Assembly: GCA_001314715.1 (NCBI GenBank)
Contig: LJSV01000003.1
Coordinates: 186,001 to 250,000 of the forward strand
From: Rhodobacteraceae bacterium HLUCCA12
Lineage (GTDB): Bacteria > Pseudomonadota > Alphaproteobacteria > Rhodobacterales > Rhodobacteraceae
Reading direction: 5' to 3'
DNA length: 64,000 bases
Notes under the pieces: model-generated
Told to the model about the DNA's origin: nothing
The model's database searches: none
What the model saw: only the letters and a program-made list of their open reading frames with translations
Made by a program: the position numbers and the translations under genes
Shown here: piece after piece, positions 11,046 through 22,191 of the stretch
How the letters are laid out: every line of letters begins with the position of its first letter
Position numbering within the stretch: position 1 is the first letter of the stretch

Positions 11046-12443
11046 TCAGCCTGAATCCTGACGGGCCCAGGCGTCGAGCTTGCGATAAAGCGTCGAGGCC
11101 GAAACATCAAGTTCACGCGCCGCCCGCGGAACCGAACCGTTGTGGCGGCGCAAGGTGTCTTCGATCACCATGCGTTCGATCTGGGCCAGCGTGCGCCCCG
11201 CCAGATCGCCCAGCCCCGACCCCGTCTGCGCCGGGGCGCCATTGGGCTGATCGCAGCGATGGTCGGGCGTCAGGTCGGGTGGCAGCATCTCGGGCGTGAC
11301 CAGCGGACCGTCGTTGAGCACCACGACATTGCGCAGGACATTGATCAACTGGCGCACATTCCCCGGCCAGGGCAGGCTGCGAAACAGATCCTTCACGCGC
11401 GGGTCCAGTCCGTGAAAGACATGCCCCTCTTCCTCGGCCATCCGGGCGACCAGCGTTTCGGCAATCTCGATCACGTCGTCCCCGCGCATCTGCAGCGGCG
11501 GCATATGGATCGGCACGACATGCAGCCGGTAATACAGATCCTCGCGGAAATTGCCGCGGCGCACCTCTTCCAGCGGATCGCGGTTGGTGGCGCAGACGAT
11601 CCGCACATTGATCTTGCGCGGCTTGGTGGCCCCGACCGGGGTTATCGTCGATGTCTGCAGGAACCGCAGCAACTTGGTCTGAAGGTTCAGATCCATTTCG
11701 CAGATCTCGTCCAGAAACAGCGTGCCCCCGTCCGCCGCCGCTGCCGCACCGATCTTGTCCGCGATCGCGCCGGTGAACGAGCCGCGCAAATGACCGAACA
11801 CCTCGGATTCCAGCAGATCGATCGGAATCGCCCCGCAGTTCAGCGCGATGAAGGGCCCGCGCGCGCGGGCGCTGGTGGCGTGCACCGCCTCGGCGCACAA
11901 TTCCTTGCCGGTGCCGCTTTCGCCGGTGATGAAGACCGTCGCCATCGACCGCCCGACCGAGCGGATCTTGTCATAGACGGCCCGCATCGCCGGCGACTTG
12001 CCGATGAAGGGGGCCAGAACCGGCGTCTCGGCAGCCTGCGCGCGGGCGGGAACGCGGTGGCGCACGGCCCTGCGCGCATTTTCCACTGCGGCCAGCAGGC
12101 GCTGGTCGTCAAAGGGCTTGACCAAGAATTCATGCGCGCCTGCGCGCATCATCTCGACCGCCTTGTTGATCGAACCGTTGGCGGTAATGACGGTCACGCA
12201 GGTCTGCGGCTCCATTTCCAGAAAGTCCCGCATCACCTCCAGCCCGGCACGATCGGGCAGCATCAGGTCCAGCAGCACCACGCGCGATCGCAGGCGGCGG
12301 AACTCGGCCATGCCCTCGGACGCCGTGCCGCAGGCCACCACGTCGAACCCCGCGCGCGTCAGCGCCGAGGCGTAGATCATTTGCAATGACGGCGTATCCT
12401 CGATCAGCAGGATCGTGTCCGATAGGGGTGATGGTTCCTTCAT
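11046..12443 (-). CDS. Sigma-54-dependent response regulator (NtrC/LuxO-like)
   Basis: Receiver (LLIEDTPSLQM...VVLLDLMLPDRAGLEV), AAA+ with GESGTGKE and GSFTGA, C-terminal Fis-type HTH (ARELDVSASTLYRKLDAW). Confidence 0.92.
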   Translation of the reverse strand: MKEPSPLSDTILLIEDTPSLQMIYASALTRAGFDVVACGTASEGMAEFRRLRSRVVLLDLMLPDRAGLEVMRDFLEMEPQTCVTVITANGSINKAVEMMRAGAHEFLVKPFDDQRLLAAVENARRAVRHRVPARAQAAETPVLAPFIGKSPAMRAVYDKIRSVGRSMATVFITGESGTGKELCAEAVHATSARARGPFIALNCGAIPIDLLESEVFGHLRGSFTGAIADKIGAAAAADGGTLFLDEICEMDLNLQTKLLRFLQTSTITPVGATKPRKINVRIVCATNRDPLEEVRRGNFREDLYYRLHVVPIHMPPLQMRGDDVIEIAETLVARMAEEEGHVFHGLDPRVKDLFRSLPWPGNVRQLINVLRNVVVLNDGPLVTPEMLPPDLTPDHRCDQPNGAPAQTGSGLGDLAGRTLAQIERMVIEDTLRRHNGSVPRAARELDVSASTLYRKLDAWARQDSG

Positions 12444-12823
12444 GGTCGCAGCGAGGCCCGTTCGGCAGCTTCCAGCACCGAAACGACACGATCCATTTCC
12501 TGGCTTACCGACAACACCAAGACCGCCAATGCGCCCGCACTCACCTGCTCGGCCGAATGGTGCAGCGTCTGGGCCAGTGCGGCCAGCCGCTGCGCCCCGA
12601 TCGTTGACGCCAGGCCCTTGATCTCATGTGCGATCTTGCTCACCATCACCGGTTCGCTCTCATCGAGTCCCGCGGTCATGCGACGAAAGTCTGACAAAAG
12701 CTGCGCACAGAGATCGCGGCGCATCGCATCATCGCCAATGTCCAGGATGCCCGAGAGTATCGTCTGGTCGAAATCTCGTGCAACTGACGCGGCATCGTCG
12801 TCAAAAAGCGGGTTTTGATTCAT
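12440..12823 (-). CDS. HPt domain phosphotransfer protein
   Basis: Small helical protein with VSKIAHEIKGLASTIGAQRLAALAQTLHHSAE (HPt His motif); coupled to the sigma-54 regulator; start MNQNPLFDDD at 12823. Confidence 0.8.
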   Translation of the reverse strand: MNQNPLFDDDAASVARDFDQTILSGILDIGDDAMRRDLCAQLLSDFRRMTAGLDESEPVMVSKIAHEIKGLASTIGAQRLAALAQTLHHSAEQVSAGALAVLVLSVSQEMDRVVSVLEAAERASLRP

Positions 12824-12960
12824 GGAAACAGCACGTTCTTTACCAACCACCTGAAAACACTGTGTCCCCAATCCCTGGCACAATCAAGGGATGAATCGGG
12901 TTTCCTTGGGGCATGGATGAACAGTTTGCATCCTCCGCCCCAAGGGGGATGCCTGACTAC

Positions 12961-14853
12961 TCAAGCCTTTGGATAGCCAACTTTTTTCAACCCTGCTGCA
13001 ACCTCGTCCAGAATTGCCGGGTCATCAATCGTGGCGGGAATGCGATAGTCCTCGCCATCGGCGATCTTTGCCATCGTCGCCCGCAGGATCTTGCCCGAGC
13101 GCGTCTTGGGCAGGCGGTCCACCACGACGGCCAGCTTGAACGCCGCGACCGGCCCGATCCTGTCACGCACCAGATCGACGCATTCGCGCACCACCTCCTG
13201 CTGGTCACGGCTGACGCCCTTGTTCAGGCACAGAAATCCCAGCGGCAACTGGCCCTTCAACGTATCGGCGACCCCGATCACGGCGCATTCGCCGACATCG
13301 GGATGACTGGCCAGAACCTCTTCCATCGCGCCGGTGGACAGGCGGTGGCCGGCGACGTTGATCACGTCATCGGTGCGCGCCATGATATAGACATAGCCGT
13401 CTTCGTCGACATACCCGGCATCGCCGGTTTCGTAGAAGCCGGGAAAGGTCGCGAGATAGGATTTCACGAACCGCTCTTCGGCATTCCACAGGTTCGGCAG
13501 GGTGCCGGGCGGCAACGGCAGCCGGATCGCGATGGCCCCAAGCGTGCCGGGCTCGACCGGCTTGCCGCCCTCGTCCAGAACCTGCACGTCATAGCCCGGC
13601 ATCGGCAGCGACGGACTGCCGATCTTGACCGGCTGGGGCTCATACCCCTGCGGGTTGCCACAGATCGGCCAGCCGGTTTCGGTCTGCCACCAGTGATCGA
13701 TCACCGGCACCTTCAGCTTGTCCTGCGCCCAGATCACGGTGTCGGGGTCGGCCCGTTCGCCCGCCAGATACAGGGTCCGCAGGCGCGACAGATCGTATTT
13801 CGAAACGAAATCGCCCGCCGGATCCTCGCGCTTGATGGCGCGAAAGGCCGTGGGCGCGGTGAAAAAGCTGACCACGCCATGTTCCTCGATGACGCGCCAG
13901 AACGTGCCGGCGTCGGGGGTGCCCACGGGCTTGCCCTCGAACACGATGCTGGTCGCCCCATGCAAGAGGGGGCCATAGACGATATAGCTGTGACCAACCA
14001 CCCAGCCCACGTCCGAGGCGGTCCAGAACACCTCGCCGGGGTTGACGTTGTAATGGTTCTTCATCGTCCAGGCCAGCGCCACCAGATACCCGGCCGTGGC
14101 GCGGATCACGCCCTTGGGTTGGCCGGTCGTCCCCGAGGTGTAAAGCACATAAAGGGGGTGATCGCCCTCGACCGGCACGCAATCGGCGGATGCCACGCCA
14201 AACTGGAACGCGTGCCAGTCCAGGTCGCGCCCCGGCGTCAGTTGCGCAACCTCTTGCTCGCGCTGGAAAATCACGCAGAACTCGGGCTTGTGCGCGGCCT
14301 GTTCGATCGCGGCATCCAGAAGCGGCTTGTAATGGACCACCCGCCCCGGCTCGACCCCGCAGGACGCCGCCAGAACCGCCTTGGGGCGCGCATCGTCGAT
14401 ACGTGCCGCCAGCTCGCGCGCGGCAAATCCGCCAAAGACCACCGAATGGATCGCCCCCAGCCGCGCGCAGGCCAGCATTGCCTCGATCGCCTGGGGGATC
14501 ATCGGCATGTAGATCACGACGCGATCGCCCTTTTGCACGCCGCGCGCCTGCAAGGCCCCGGCCAGCGATGCCACGCGATCGCGCAGTTCGGCATAGGTGA
14601 TGGTTTGGCGGGTATGCGTCACCGGGCTGTCATGGATCAGCGCCGCCTGCGCCCCGCGACCGGCCTCGACATGCCGATCCACCGCGTTCCAGCAGGCATT
14701 GACGCGCGCATCCTTGAACCATTCGTAGATCGGTGCGCGCTCGGCGAACAGGGCCTGCGTTGGCGGGCTGTCCCAGTCGATCGCCCCTGCCTGCTCCATC
14801 CAGAAGCCTTCGGGGTCGGTGATCGACCAGCGGTGCAGATCGGCATAGCGCAT
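12961..14853 (-). CDS. prpE: Propionyl-CoA synthetase
   Basis: 630-aa acetyl/propionyl-CoA synthetase: VIYMPMIPQAIEAMLACARLGAIHSVVFGGFAARELAARIDDA, YTSGTTGQPKG, KTRSGKILRATMAKIADGE. Confidence 0.92.
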   Translation of the reverse strand: MRYADLHRWSITDPEGFWMEQAGAIDWDSPPTQALFAERAPIYEWFKDARVNACWNAVDRHVEAGRGAQAALIHDSPVTHTRQTITYAELRDRVASLAGALQARGVQKGDRVVIYMPMIPQAIEAMLACARLGAIHSVVFGGFAARELAARIDDARPKAVLAASCGVEPGRVVHYKPLLDAAIEQAAHKPEFCVIFQREQEVAQLTPGRDLDWHAFQFGVASADCVPVEGDHPLYVLYTSGTTGQPKGVIRATAGYLVALAWTMKNHYNVNPGEVFWTASDVGWVVGHSYIVYGPLLHGATSIVFEGKPVGTPDAGTFWRVIEEHGVVSFFTAPTAFRAIKREDPAGDFVSKYDLSRLRTLYLAGERADPDTVIWAQDKLKVPVIDHWWQTETGWPICGNPQGYEPQPVKIGSPSLPMPGYDVQVLDEGGKPVEPGTLGAIAIRLPLPPGTLPNLWNAEERFVKSYLATFPGFYETGDAGYVDEDGYVYIMARTDDVINVAGHRLSTGAMEEVLASHPDVGECAVIGVADTLKGQLPLGFLCLNKGVSRDQQEVVRECVDLVRDRIGPVAAFKLAVVVDRLPKTRSGKILRATMAKIADGEDYRIPATIDDPAILDEVAAGLKKVGYPKA

Positions 14854-15042
14854 GGGGGTCCTCCTCCTCGGTTCCGAAGATCAGTTACGCGACGACGGGC
14901 CGCCCATGCAACGCTGTTACCGAATGACACCGCCGCCCTGGTCATAGAAACGACCGCTCAATCGGCCCGCCGGCGGCAAATTGCCGCGCAGGACCTTGCA
15001 AACCATGCGCCGACGCAGCCCGCAGGCCGCGCGAATCACGTC

Positions 15043-17322
15043 TCAGCCGTAATGCGACACCGGGGTTCCCGCGATCGCGGCCATGTTCAGCAAGCCGCGC
15101 GCGGTGATCGAGGGCGTGACGATATGCGCGCGGTTTCCCATGCCCATCAGGATCGGCCCCACCTCCAGCCCGCCGCCGCGCGCCTTGAGGATGTTGCGAA
15201 CGGCGCTGGCCGCATCGGTCGAGGAAAACACCAGCACATTCGCCAGCCCCTGCATGCGCGAGCGCGGAAAGATCCGCGCGCGCAACTCGGGGTCGAAGGC
15301 GGCATCGACATGCATTTCCCCTTCGTATTCGCAGCTCAGATCCATCGCATCCAGAATATCCAGCGCCGCCCGCATCCGCCGCCCCGATGACGTGTCCAGC
15401 GTGCCGAACTGCGAATGCGAGCACAGCGCGATCTTGGGCGTCACCCCGAACCGGCGCGCATGCCGCGCCGCCCCGATCACCGTCTCGGCAATCTGTTCGG
15501 GCGTGGGTTCGGCGTTGATCTGGGTGTCGGCGATGAACAGCGGCCCCTCGGACTGGATGATCAGGCTCAAGGCCCCGACCGGCTGCAACCCGTCGCGCGC
15601 CAGCACTTCGCGCACGTAGTTCAGATGCCACAGATACTGGCCAAACGCGCCACAGATCATGCTGTCGGCCTCGTTGCGGTGAACCATCACCGCGGCGATC
15701 GCGGTCGTGTTGGTGCGCAAGATCGCCTTGGCCACATCGGGGGTAACGCCGCGCCGCTCCATCAGGCGGTGATAGGTCTCCCAGTATTCGCGATAGCGCG
15801 GGTCGTTTTCGGGATTCACGATTTCCAGGTCGCGCTCGGGCCGGATCGGCAGGCCTGCGCGCTCGCAGCGCCGCGCAATGACTTCGGGACGGCCGATCAG
15901 GATGGGAACCTCGGTCGTTTCCTCCATCATCGCCTGCGCCGCGCGCAGGACGCGCTCGTCCTCGCCCTCGGCAAAGACGATCCGGCGCGATGCGCTCTTG
16001 GCGGCCTCGAAGACCGGGCGCATCAGCATGGCCGAGCGGAAGACCGAACTGTCCAGCTTGCGCTTGTAGGCGTCGATATCGGTAAGCGGGCGCGCGGCAA
16101 CGCCGGTTTCCATCGCAGCGCGGGCCACCGAGGTCGCGACCACCCCCATCAGACGCGGATCAAAGGGCTTGGGGATCAGGTATTCGGGGCCAAAGGCCAG
16201 TTTCTCGCCGCGATAGGCCGCCGCCGTCTCGGCCGAGGTGGTGGCGCGGGCCAGTTGCGCGATCCCCTCGACACAGGCGATCTGCATGGCATCGTTGATG
16301 TCATTCGCGCCAACATCCAGCGCCCCGCGAAAGATGAACGGAAAACACAGGACATTGTTGACCTGATTAGGAAAATCGCTGCGCCCCGTGGCCACGACTG
16401 CGCCCGGCGCCACGGCATGCACGGCATCGGGCATGATCTCGGGCGTGGGATTGGCCAGCGCAAAGACGATCGGCCGCGACGCCATGCGCGCGACCATCTC
16501 GGGCGACAGCACGTTCGCCCCCGACAACCCCAGGAACAGGTCGGCCCTGTCGATCACCTGCCCCAGATCGCGCAGAGCCGACGGCTGGGCAAAGGCCGCC
16601 TTTTCGGGGTTCATGTCGATCTCGCGGCCCTCGTGCACCAGCCCGTGAATATCGCACAGCCAGATGTTCTCGCGCTTGACACCCAGCTTCAGCAGCATGT
16701 TCAGGCAGGCGATCCCCGCCGCCCCGCCGCCGGTCGAGACCACCTTGATGTCCTCGAACCTGCGGCCGGTCAGATGCAACGCGTTCACCGCCGCCGCACC
16801 CACCACGATGGCGGTCCCATGCTGATCGTCGTGGAACACGGGAATGCCCATCCGCTCGCGGCAGATACGCTCGACGATGAAACAATCGGGGGCCTTGATA
16901 TCCTCAAGGTTGATCGCACCGAAACTCGGCTCCAGCGCGCAGACGATTTCGGCCAGCTTTTCCGGGTCGGATTCGTTCAACTCGATGTCGAAGCAATCGA
17001 TATTGGCGAACTTCTTGAACAGAACCGCCTTTCCCTCCATCACCGGCTTCGAGGCCAGCGCACCGATATTGCCCAGACCCAGCACCGCCGAGCCGTTGGT
17101 GACCACGCCCACAAGGTTTCCGCGGGTGGTAAAGCGCGCGGCATTGGCCGGGTCGGCGGCGATCTCAAGGCAGGCTTCGGCAACACCGGGCGAATAGGCG
17201 CGCGCCAGGTCGCGCCCGTTCGCCAGCGGCTTGGTCGGGAGGATCTCAAGTTTGCCGGGCTTGGGAAACTCGTGATAATCCAGCGCGGTCTGGCGAAAAA
17301 TGTCGCTGCCTCTGTCAGCCAT
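15043..17322 (-). CDS. maeB: NADP-dependent malic enzyme with C-terminal phosphotransacetylase-like domain
   Basis: [11 protein letters not shown]...[38 protein letters not shown], malic enzyme; C-terminal PTA domain. Start 17322. Confidence 0.94.
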   Translation of the reverse strand: MADRGSDIFRQTALDYHEFPKPGKLEILPTKPLANGRDLARAYSPGVAEACLEIAADPANAARFTTRGNLVGVVTNGSAVLGLGNIGALASKPVMEGKAVLFKKFANIDCFDIELNESDPEKLAEIVCALEPSFGAINLEDIKAPDCFIVERICRERMGIPVFHDDQHGTAIVVGAAAVNALHLTGRRFEDIKVVSTGGGAAGIACLNMLLKLGVKRENIWLCDIHGLVHEGREIDMNPEKAAFAQPSALRDLGQVIDRADLFLGLSGANVLSPEMVARMASRPIVFALANPTPEIMPDAVHAVAPGAVVATGRSDFPNQVNNVLCFPFIFRGALDVGANDINDAMQIACVEGIAQLARATTSAETAAAYRGEKLAFGPEYLIPKPFDPRLMGVVATSVARAAMETGVAARPLTDIDAYKRKLDSSVFRSAMLMRPVFEAAKSASRRIVFAEGEDERVLRAAQAMMEETTEVPILIGRPEVIARRCERAGLPIRPERDLEIVNPENDPRYREYWETYHRLMERRGVTPDVAKAILRTNTTAIAAVMVHRNEADSMICGAFGQYLWHLNYVREVLARDGLQPVGALSLIIQSEGPLFIADTQINAEPTPEQIAETVIGAARHARRFGVTPKIALCSHSQFGTLDTSSGRRMRAALDILDAMDLSCEYEGEMHVDAAFDPELRARIFPRSRMQGLANVLVFSSTDAASAVRNILKARGGGLEVGPILMGMGNRAHIVTPSITARGLLNMAAIAGTPVSHYG

Positions 17323-17354
17323 CGCGGCCCCTCCCCCACGGGCGAATGCGGACA

Positions 17355-17370
17355 AGTTTAGTATTAAACT
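17355..17370. promoter_or_regulatory. AT-rich palindrome, candidate operator in the maeB/cdd intergenic region
   Basis: AGTTTA-GTAT-TAAACT, perfect 6-bp arms, in an otherwise GC-rich context immediately upstream of maeB. Confidence 0.45.
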
Positions 17371-17509
17371 ATTCCGCCTCATTTCGTGATACCCTCAAAG
17401 CCCCCCGCCTTTCAAGCTGCCTCTGCCGGGGTCCGCGCGCCGCGCGGGCTTGAAACCGCCCCGCCCGCATAGGAAGGTATGCGCCAGTGCAGACCCAACG
17501 GAGCCCGGC

Positions 17510-17902
17510 ATGCCCCTGCTCGATGCAGCCAAAGCGGTGCGTGAAAACGCCTATGTTCCGTATTCGCAGTTCAAGGTCGGCGCGGCGATCCAGGCACGAT
17601 CGGGCGCCGTCTATGTCGGTTGCAATGTCGAAAACGTGGCCTATCCCCAGGGCACCTGCGCCGAGGCCGGCGCCATCGCCGCCATGATCGCCGGTGGCGA
17701 TACCGAGATCGCGGCGGTCTGCGTGATCGCCGACGCCCCGGAACCGGTCACGCCCTGCGGCGGCTGCCGCCAGAAACTGCGCGAATTCGCCCGCCGCGAC
17801 GTCGTGATCACCATGGCAACCACCGATGGCCAAAGCCGCACGATGACGATGGAACAACTGTTGCCGGGCGCGTTCGGCCGCGACCACATGAGCCGGGCAT
17901 GA
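17510..17902 (+). CDS. cdd: Cytidine deaminase
   Basis: AYVPYSQFKVGAAIQARSGAVYVGCNVENVAYPQGTCAEAGAI...TPCGGCRQKLREF. Confidence 0.95.
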   Translation: MPLLDAAKAVRENAYVPYSQFKVGAAIQARSGAVYVGCNVENVAYPQGTCAEAGAIAAMIAGGDTEIAAVCVIADAPEPVTPCGGCRQKLREFARRDVVITMATTDGQSRTMTMEQLLPGAFGRDHMSRA

Positions 17903-19203
17903 CCACGGCGGCGGGCATCTTGCAAGCGGTGATCGACGGCAACGCCGCGCCCGAATCCATGCACGGGTTCGCGCGGGGCCTGGCCGACGGATCGGTCAGC
18001 GATGCCCAGGCGGGGGCCTTCGCCATGGCGGTCAAGCTGCGCGGCCTGTCAGCGGCGGCGCGCACCGCCCTGACGCTGGGCATGCGGGATTCCGGCGAAG
18101 TCCTGCGCTGGGATCTGCCCGGCCCGGTCCTGGACAAGCATTCCACCGGCGGCGTCGGCGATTGCGTGAGCCTGGCGCTGGCGCCCGCGCTGGCGGTCTG
18201 CGGGGCCTATGTGCCGATGGTCTCGGGCCGCGGGCTGGGCCATACGGGCGGCACGCTGGACAAGCTGGAATCGATCCCCGGCTATACGGTCGACCTGCCC
18301 GAGGAACGCCTGCGCGCCATCCTGCGCGATGTCGGCTGCGCCATCGTCGGGGCCACCGCACGGATCGCACCTGCCGACAAACGGCTTTACGCGATCCGCG
18401 ATGTCACCGCCTCGGTCGAATCGATCGATCTGATCACCGCCTCGATCCTGTCGAAGAAACTTGCCGCTGGGCTGGATGCGCTGGTGCTTGACGTCAAGGT
18501 CGGCAGCGGCGCCTTCCTGCCGGGCCGTGAGGATGCGCGCGCCCTGGCGCGATGCCTGGTTGATACGGCCAATCACGCCGGGTGCACCTGTTCGGCACTG
18601 ATCACCGACATGGAAACCCCGCTGGACGGGGTTGCGGGCAACGCGCTTGAGGTGGCAGCGGTGATGCGCTTGCTGACCGGCGCCACCGGGCAGGCCGACC
18701 TCTGGGCACTGACCCTGGCACTGGGTGGCGAGGCGTTGGCGCTGGCCGGCATCGCGCCCGACGCAGAGGCCGGGGCCGACCGGATCGCGGCAGCGCTGCG
18801 CTCGGGCGCCGCGGCCGACCGCTTTGGCCAGATGGTCGCGGCGCAGGGCGGCCCGGCGGATTTTCTGGAAAGCTGGAAGCGGCACCTGCCGGTTGCGCCC
18901 GTTCGGCGTGATATCCTTGCCGAGGCCGAAGGCGCCGTTGCCGCCATCGACACCCGCGCCGTGGGGTTGGCGGTGGTGGAAATGGGCGGCGGCCGGCAAC
19001 GTGACGGCGACCGCGTCGATCCGCGCGTGGGCTTTAGCGGCCTTGCGATGCCGGGCGACCGCGTCGGGCCGGACCGGCCGTTGGGGCAGGTTCATGCCGC
19101 CGACGATGCTGGCGCGCAACGCGCGGCGGCGCAATTGCGCGCCGCTTACCGCATCGGCCCGCCTGGCAAGCGCGGCCCCCTTGTGCATGAGCGTGTCGCA
19201 TGA
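17899..19203 (+). CDS. deoA: Thymidine phosphorylase
   Basis: DKHSTGGVGDCVSLALAPALAVCGAYVPMVSGRGLGHTGGTLDKLESIPGY; ATG overlaps cdd stop. Confidence 0.96.
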   Translation: MTTAAGILQAVIDGNAAPESMHGFARGLADGSVSDAQAGAFAMAVKLRGLSAAARTALTLGMRDSGEVLRWDLPGPVLDKHSTGGVGDCVSLALAPALAVCGAYVPMVSGRGLGHTGGTLDKLESIPGYTVDLPEERLRAILRDVGCAIVGATARIAPADKRLYAIRDVTASVESIDLITASILSKKLAAGLDALVLDVKVGSGAFLPGREDARALARCLVDTANHAGCTCSALITDMETPLDGVAGNALEVAAVMRLLTGATGQADLWALTLALGGEALALAGIAPDAEAGADRIAAALRSGAAADRFGQMVAAQGGPADFLESWKRHLPVAPVRRDILAEAEGAVAAIDTRAVGLAVVEMGGGRQRDGDRVDPRVGFSGLAMPGDRVGPDRPLGQVHAADDAGAQRAAAQLRAAYRIGPPGKRGPLVHERVA

Positions 19204-20402
19204 GCCGCGCCTTTCTCATCGTGCTGGATTCCGTGGGCATCGGCGGTGCCCAGGATGCCGCGGCCTTTGGCGATCAGGGCGCGAACACGCTGGGCCATAT
19301 CGCCGAGGAATGCGCCGCCGGGCGCGCTGACACCGGGCGCAAGGGTCCGTTGCAACTGCCGGTTCTGGACCGGCTGGGGCTGGGACACGCGGTTGAACTG
19401 GCCTCGGGCCAGCGCGCGCCGGGGCTGGGCGCGCGCCCGCAGGGCCTGTGGGGGGCGGCCACCGAAAGCTCGCGCGGAAAGGACACGCCGTCGGGGCATT
19501 GGGAACTGGCGGGCGTGCCGGTGCCCTGGGACTGGACCTATTTCCCGAGCACCGGGCCGGCCTTTGACGACGCGCTGGTCGAAACCGTCAAGCACCACGC
19601 CGGAACCGACGGCATCCTGGGCAACCGCCATGCCGCCGGGCTGGCGATCATGCGCGAGCTGGGCGCGCAGCATCTGCGCACGGGCTGGCCGATCTGCTAT
19701 ACCTCGGCCGACAGCGTGTTCCAGATCGCCGCGCATGAACAGGCGTTCGGGCTGAAGCGCCTGTACCGGCTTTGCGCCGATCTGGCGCCTGTGCTGCACG
19801 CGCGCCGCGTCGGCCGGGTGATCGCCCGGCCCTTTACCGGCGATCCCGAAACAGGTTTCACCCGAACCGGGAACCGGCGCGATTATGCCATTGCGCCCCC
19901 ACACCCCACGCTGATGGACTGGGCCCGCGAGGCCGGGCGCACGGTTCATGCCATCGGCAAGATCAGCGACATCTTTTCCGGCCAAGGCATCTCGCACAGC
20001 CACAAGGGCCCGGATGATGCGGCACTTGTTCAACATCTCCACAGGCTTGCAGGCGATGCCGAGGCCGGATCACTGACCTTTTGCAACCTTGTCGAATTCG
20101 ACAGCCTTTATGGCCACCCCCGCGACCCGGCCGGCTATGCCCGCGCGCTCGAATGGTTCGACGCGCAGGCCGGCGCCTTTCTGGCACGGCTGAAGCCCGG
20201 CGATCTGGCGGTGTTTACCGCCGATCACGGCAACGATCCGACCTGGTTCGGCACCGACCACACCCGCGAGCGTGTGCCGGTGCTGGCCTGGGGCCATGGC
20301 GCGGGCGAAATCGGGCCTTGCGCCTTTGTCGATGTCGCGGCATCGGTGGCCGCGCATCTGGGCCTTGACCGGCGCGGCCCGGGACGGAGCTTTCTGCCAT
20401 GA
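19200..20402 (+). CDS. deoB: Phosphopentomutase
   Basis: MSRAFLIVLDSVGIGGAQDAAAFGDQGANTLGHIAE...DTPSGHWELAG...FTADHGNDPTWFGTDHTRERVP. Confidence 0.96.
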   Translation: MSRAFLIVLDSVGIGGAQDAAAFGDQGANTLGHIAEECAAGRADTGRKGPLQLPVLDRLGLGHAVELASGQRAPGLGARPQGLWGAATESSRGKDTPSGHWELAGVPVPWDWTYFPSTGPAFDDALVETVKHHAGTDGILGNRHAAGLAIMRELGAQHLRTGWPICYTSADSVFQIAAHEQAFGLKRLYRLCADLAPVLHARRVGRVIARPFTGDPETGFTRTGNRRDYAIAPPHPTLMDWAREAGRTVHAIGKISDIFSGQGISHSHKGPDDAALVQHLHRLAGDAEAGSLTFCNLVEFDSLYGHPRDPAGYARALEWFDAQAGAFLARLKPGDLAVFTADHGNDPTWFGTDHTRERVPVLAWGHGAGEIGPCAFVDVAASVAAHLGLDRRGPGRSFLP

Positions 20403-21394
20403 CCGAACGCATCGACCCCGCCCTGCCCAAGATCGAACTGCACCTGCATATCGAAGGGGCCGCGCCGCCGGCCTTCATCCGCGGGCTGGCGCGCGAAAAG
20501 AACATCGACATCACCGGTATCTTCGATGAACGGGGCAACTATGCCTATCGCGACTTCTGGGATTTTCTGCGGGTCTATGAGGCCGCCTGCACCACGCTGC
20601 AAACCCCGCGCGACTTCCATCGCCTGACGCTGGCGGTGCTGGAACAGAGCGCGCGCGACGGCGTGATCTATACCGAGGCCTTCCTGTCGCCCGATTTCTG
20701 CGGCGGCGGCGATCTGGGCGCCTGGCGCGAATACCTGCACGCCATGCACGACGCCGCGACCGAGGCCGAGCGCGACATGGGCATCACCTTGCGCGGCGTC
20801 GTCACCTGCATCCGCCATTTCGGCGCGACAAAGGCGCGCGCCGCGGCGCTGTGCGCGGCCGAAACGGCCGGTGATTTCGTCACCGGGTTCGGGATCGGCG
20901 GCGATGAAAAGGCGGGGCGGCTGCGCGATTTCGCCTATGCCTTCGACATGGCGCGCGAGGCCGGTCTGCGCCTGACGGCCCATGCCGGCGAATGGGGCGG
21001 GCCGCAATCGGTGCGCGATGCGCTGGCCGATCTGCGGGTCGAACGCATCGGCCATGGCGTGCGCGCCGTCGAAGACCCGGCACTGGTCGATGAGCTGGCC
21101 GCGCGCGGCACCGTGCTGGAGGTCTGCCCAGGGTCGAACCTGGCGCTGGGCCTTTACCCCGATTTCCGCGCACACCCGGTCGCGCGCCTGCGCGAACGTG
21201 GTGTGCGTGTGACCCTGTCCACCGACGATCCGCCGTTCTTTCACACCAGCAACCGCCGCGAATACGAGGCCCTCGCCCAGGCCTTCGACTGGACCGAGCA
21301 GGATTTCCGTGCCATCAACCTTGATGCCGCGCGCGCGGCGTTTTGCGATGCGGCCACGCGCAAGCGGCTGGTTGCGCGTCTTGATCAGGGCTGA
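20399..21394 (+). CDS. add: Adenosine deaminase
   Basis: [18 protein letters not shown]...[18 protein letters not shown]...RIGHGVRA...LSTDDPPFF. Confidence 0.94.
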   Translation: MTERIDPALPKIELHLHIEGAAPPAFIRGLAREKNIDITGIFDERGNYAYRDFWDFLRVYEAACTTLQTPRDFHRLTLAVLEQSARDGVIYTEAFLSPDFCGGGDLGAWREYLHAMHDAATEAERDMGITLRGVVTCIRHFGATKARAAALCAAETAGDFVTGFGIGGDEKAGRLRDFAYAFDMAREAGLRLTAHAGEWGGPQSVRDALADLRVERIGHGVRAVEDPALVDELAARGTVLEVCPGSNLALGLYPDFRAHPVARLRERGVRVTLSTDDPPFFHTSNRREYEALAQAFDWTEQDFRAINLDAARAAFCDAATRKRLVARLDQG

Positions 21395-21474
21395 CCGCAA
21401 CCCGGCCGTTTGAGTGTTTCCCAGCGCGACCGGTGGCGTTAAGAAAGCCGAAACCGAATCCGAAAGGGCCGCGC

Positions 21475-22122
21475 ATGACCGATCTTTCCACCGCCCAGCA
21501 TCTGACCGTCGTCGAACATCCGATGGTGCAGCACAAGCTGTCCATCATGCGCGACAAGAACACCTCGACGGCCAAGTTTCGCCAACTCCTGCGCGAGATC
21601 AGCATGCTTCTGGCCTATGAGGTCACGCGCCATCTGCCGATGACCACGCAACAGATCGAAACGCCCATGTGCCCGATGGACGCGCCCGTTCTCAAGGGCC
21701 GCAAGCTGGCGCTGGTATCGATCCTGCGGGCGGGCAACGGCCTTCTGGACGGTATCCTTGAACTGATTCCCTCGGCGCGGGTGGGTTTCGTCGGCCTTTA
21801 CCGCGATCCGGAAACCCTCAAACCCGTGCAATATTATTGCAAGCTGCCCTCGGAAATGTCCGAGCGCGTGGTGATCGTCGTCGATCCGATGCTGGCCACC
21901 GGCAATTCCTTGGCCAAGGCCATCGACCTGCTGAAAGAGGCAGGCGCGCGCAAAATCATCTTCCTGTGCCTTCTGGCCGCGCCCGAAGGGGTTCAACGCA
22001 TGAAAGAGGCGCATCCAGACGTGCCGGTGATCACCGCCGCCCTGGACGAGCGGCTGAACGACCACGGCTATATCGTTCCGGGGCTGGGCGATGCGGGCGA
22101 TCGCCTCTATGGCACCAAGTAA
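21475..22122 (+). CDS. upp: Uracil phosphoribosyltransferase
   Basis: [41 protein letters not shown]...[27 protein letters not shown]. Confidence 0.97.
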   Translation: MTDLSTAQHLTVVEHPMVQHKLSIMRDKNTSTAKFRQLLREISMLLAYEVTRHLPMTTQQIETPMCPMDAPVLKGRKLALVSILRAGNGLLDGILELIPSARVGFVGLYRDPETLKPVQYYCKLPSEMSERVVIVVDPMLATGNSLAKAIDLLKEAGARKIIFLCLLAAPEGVQRMKEAHPDVPVITAALDERLNDHGYIVPGLGDAGDRLYGTK

Positions 22123-22191
22123 CGGGTAAATAAGGCTTTACTCGCAAGGCATGCCGAGGCATCCTTGGACCGTGTTACCAGGGGGTATGCG

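Noticed and set aside
12913-15390. 825-aa plus-strand ORF antisense to prpE and the start of the maeB region
   Set aside because: Antisense artefact; composition typical of GC-rich opposite-frame translation.
15415-17361. 648-aa plus-strand ORF antisense to maeB
   Set aside because: Same artefact; the minus-strand malic enzyme is unambiguous.
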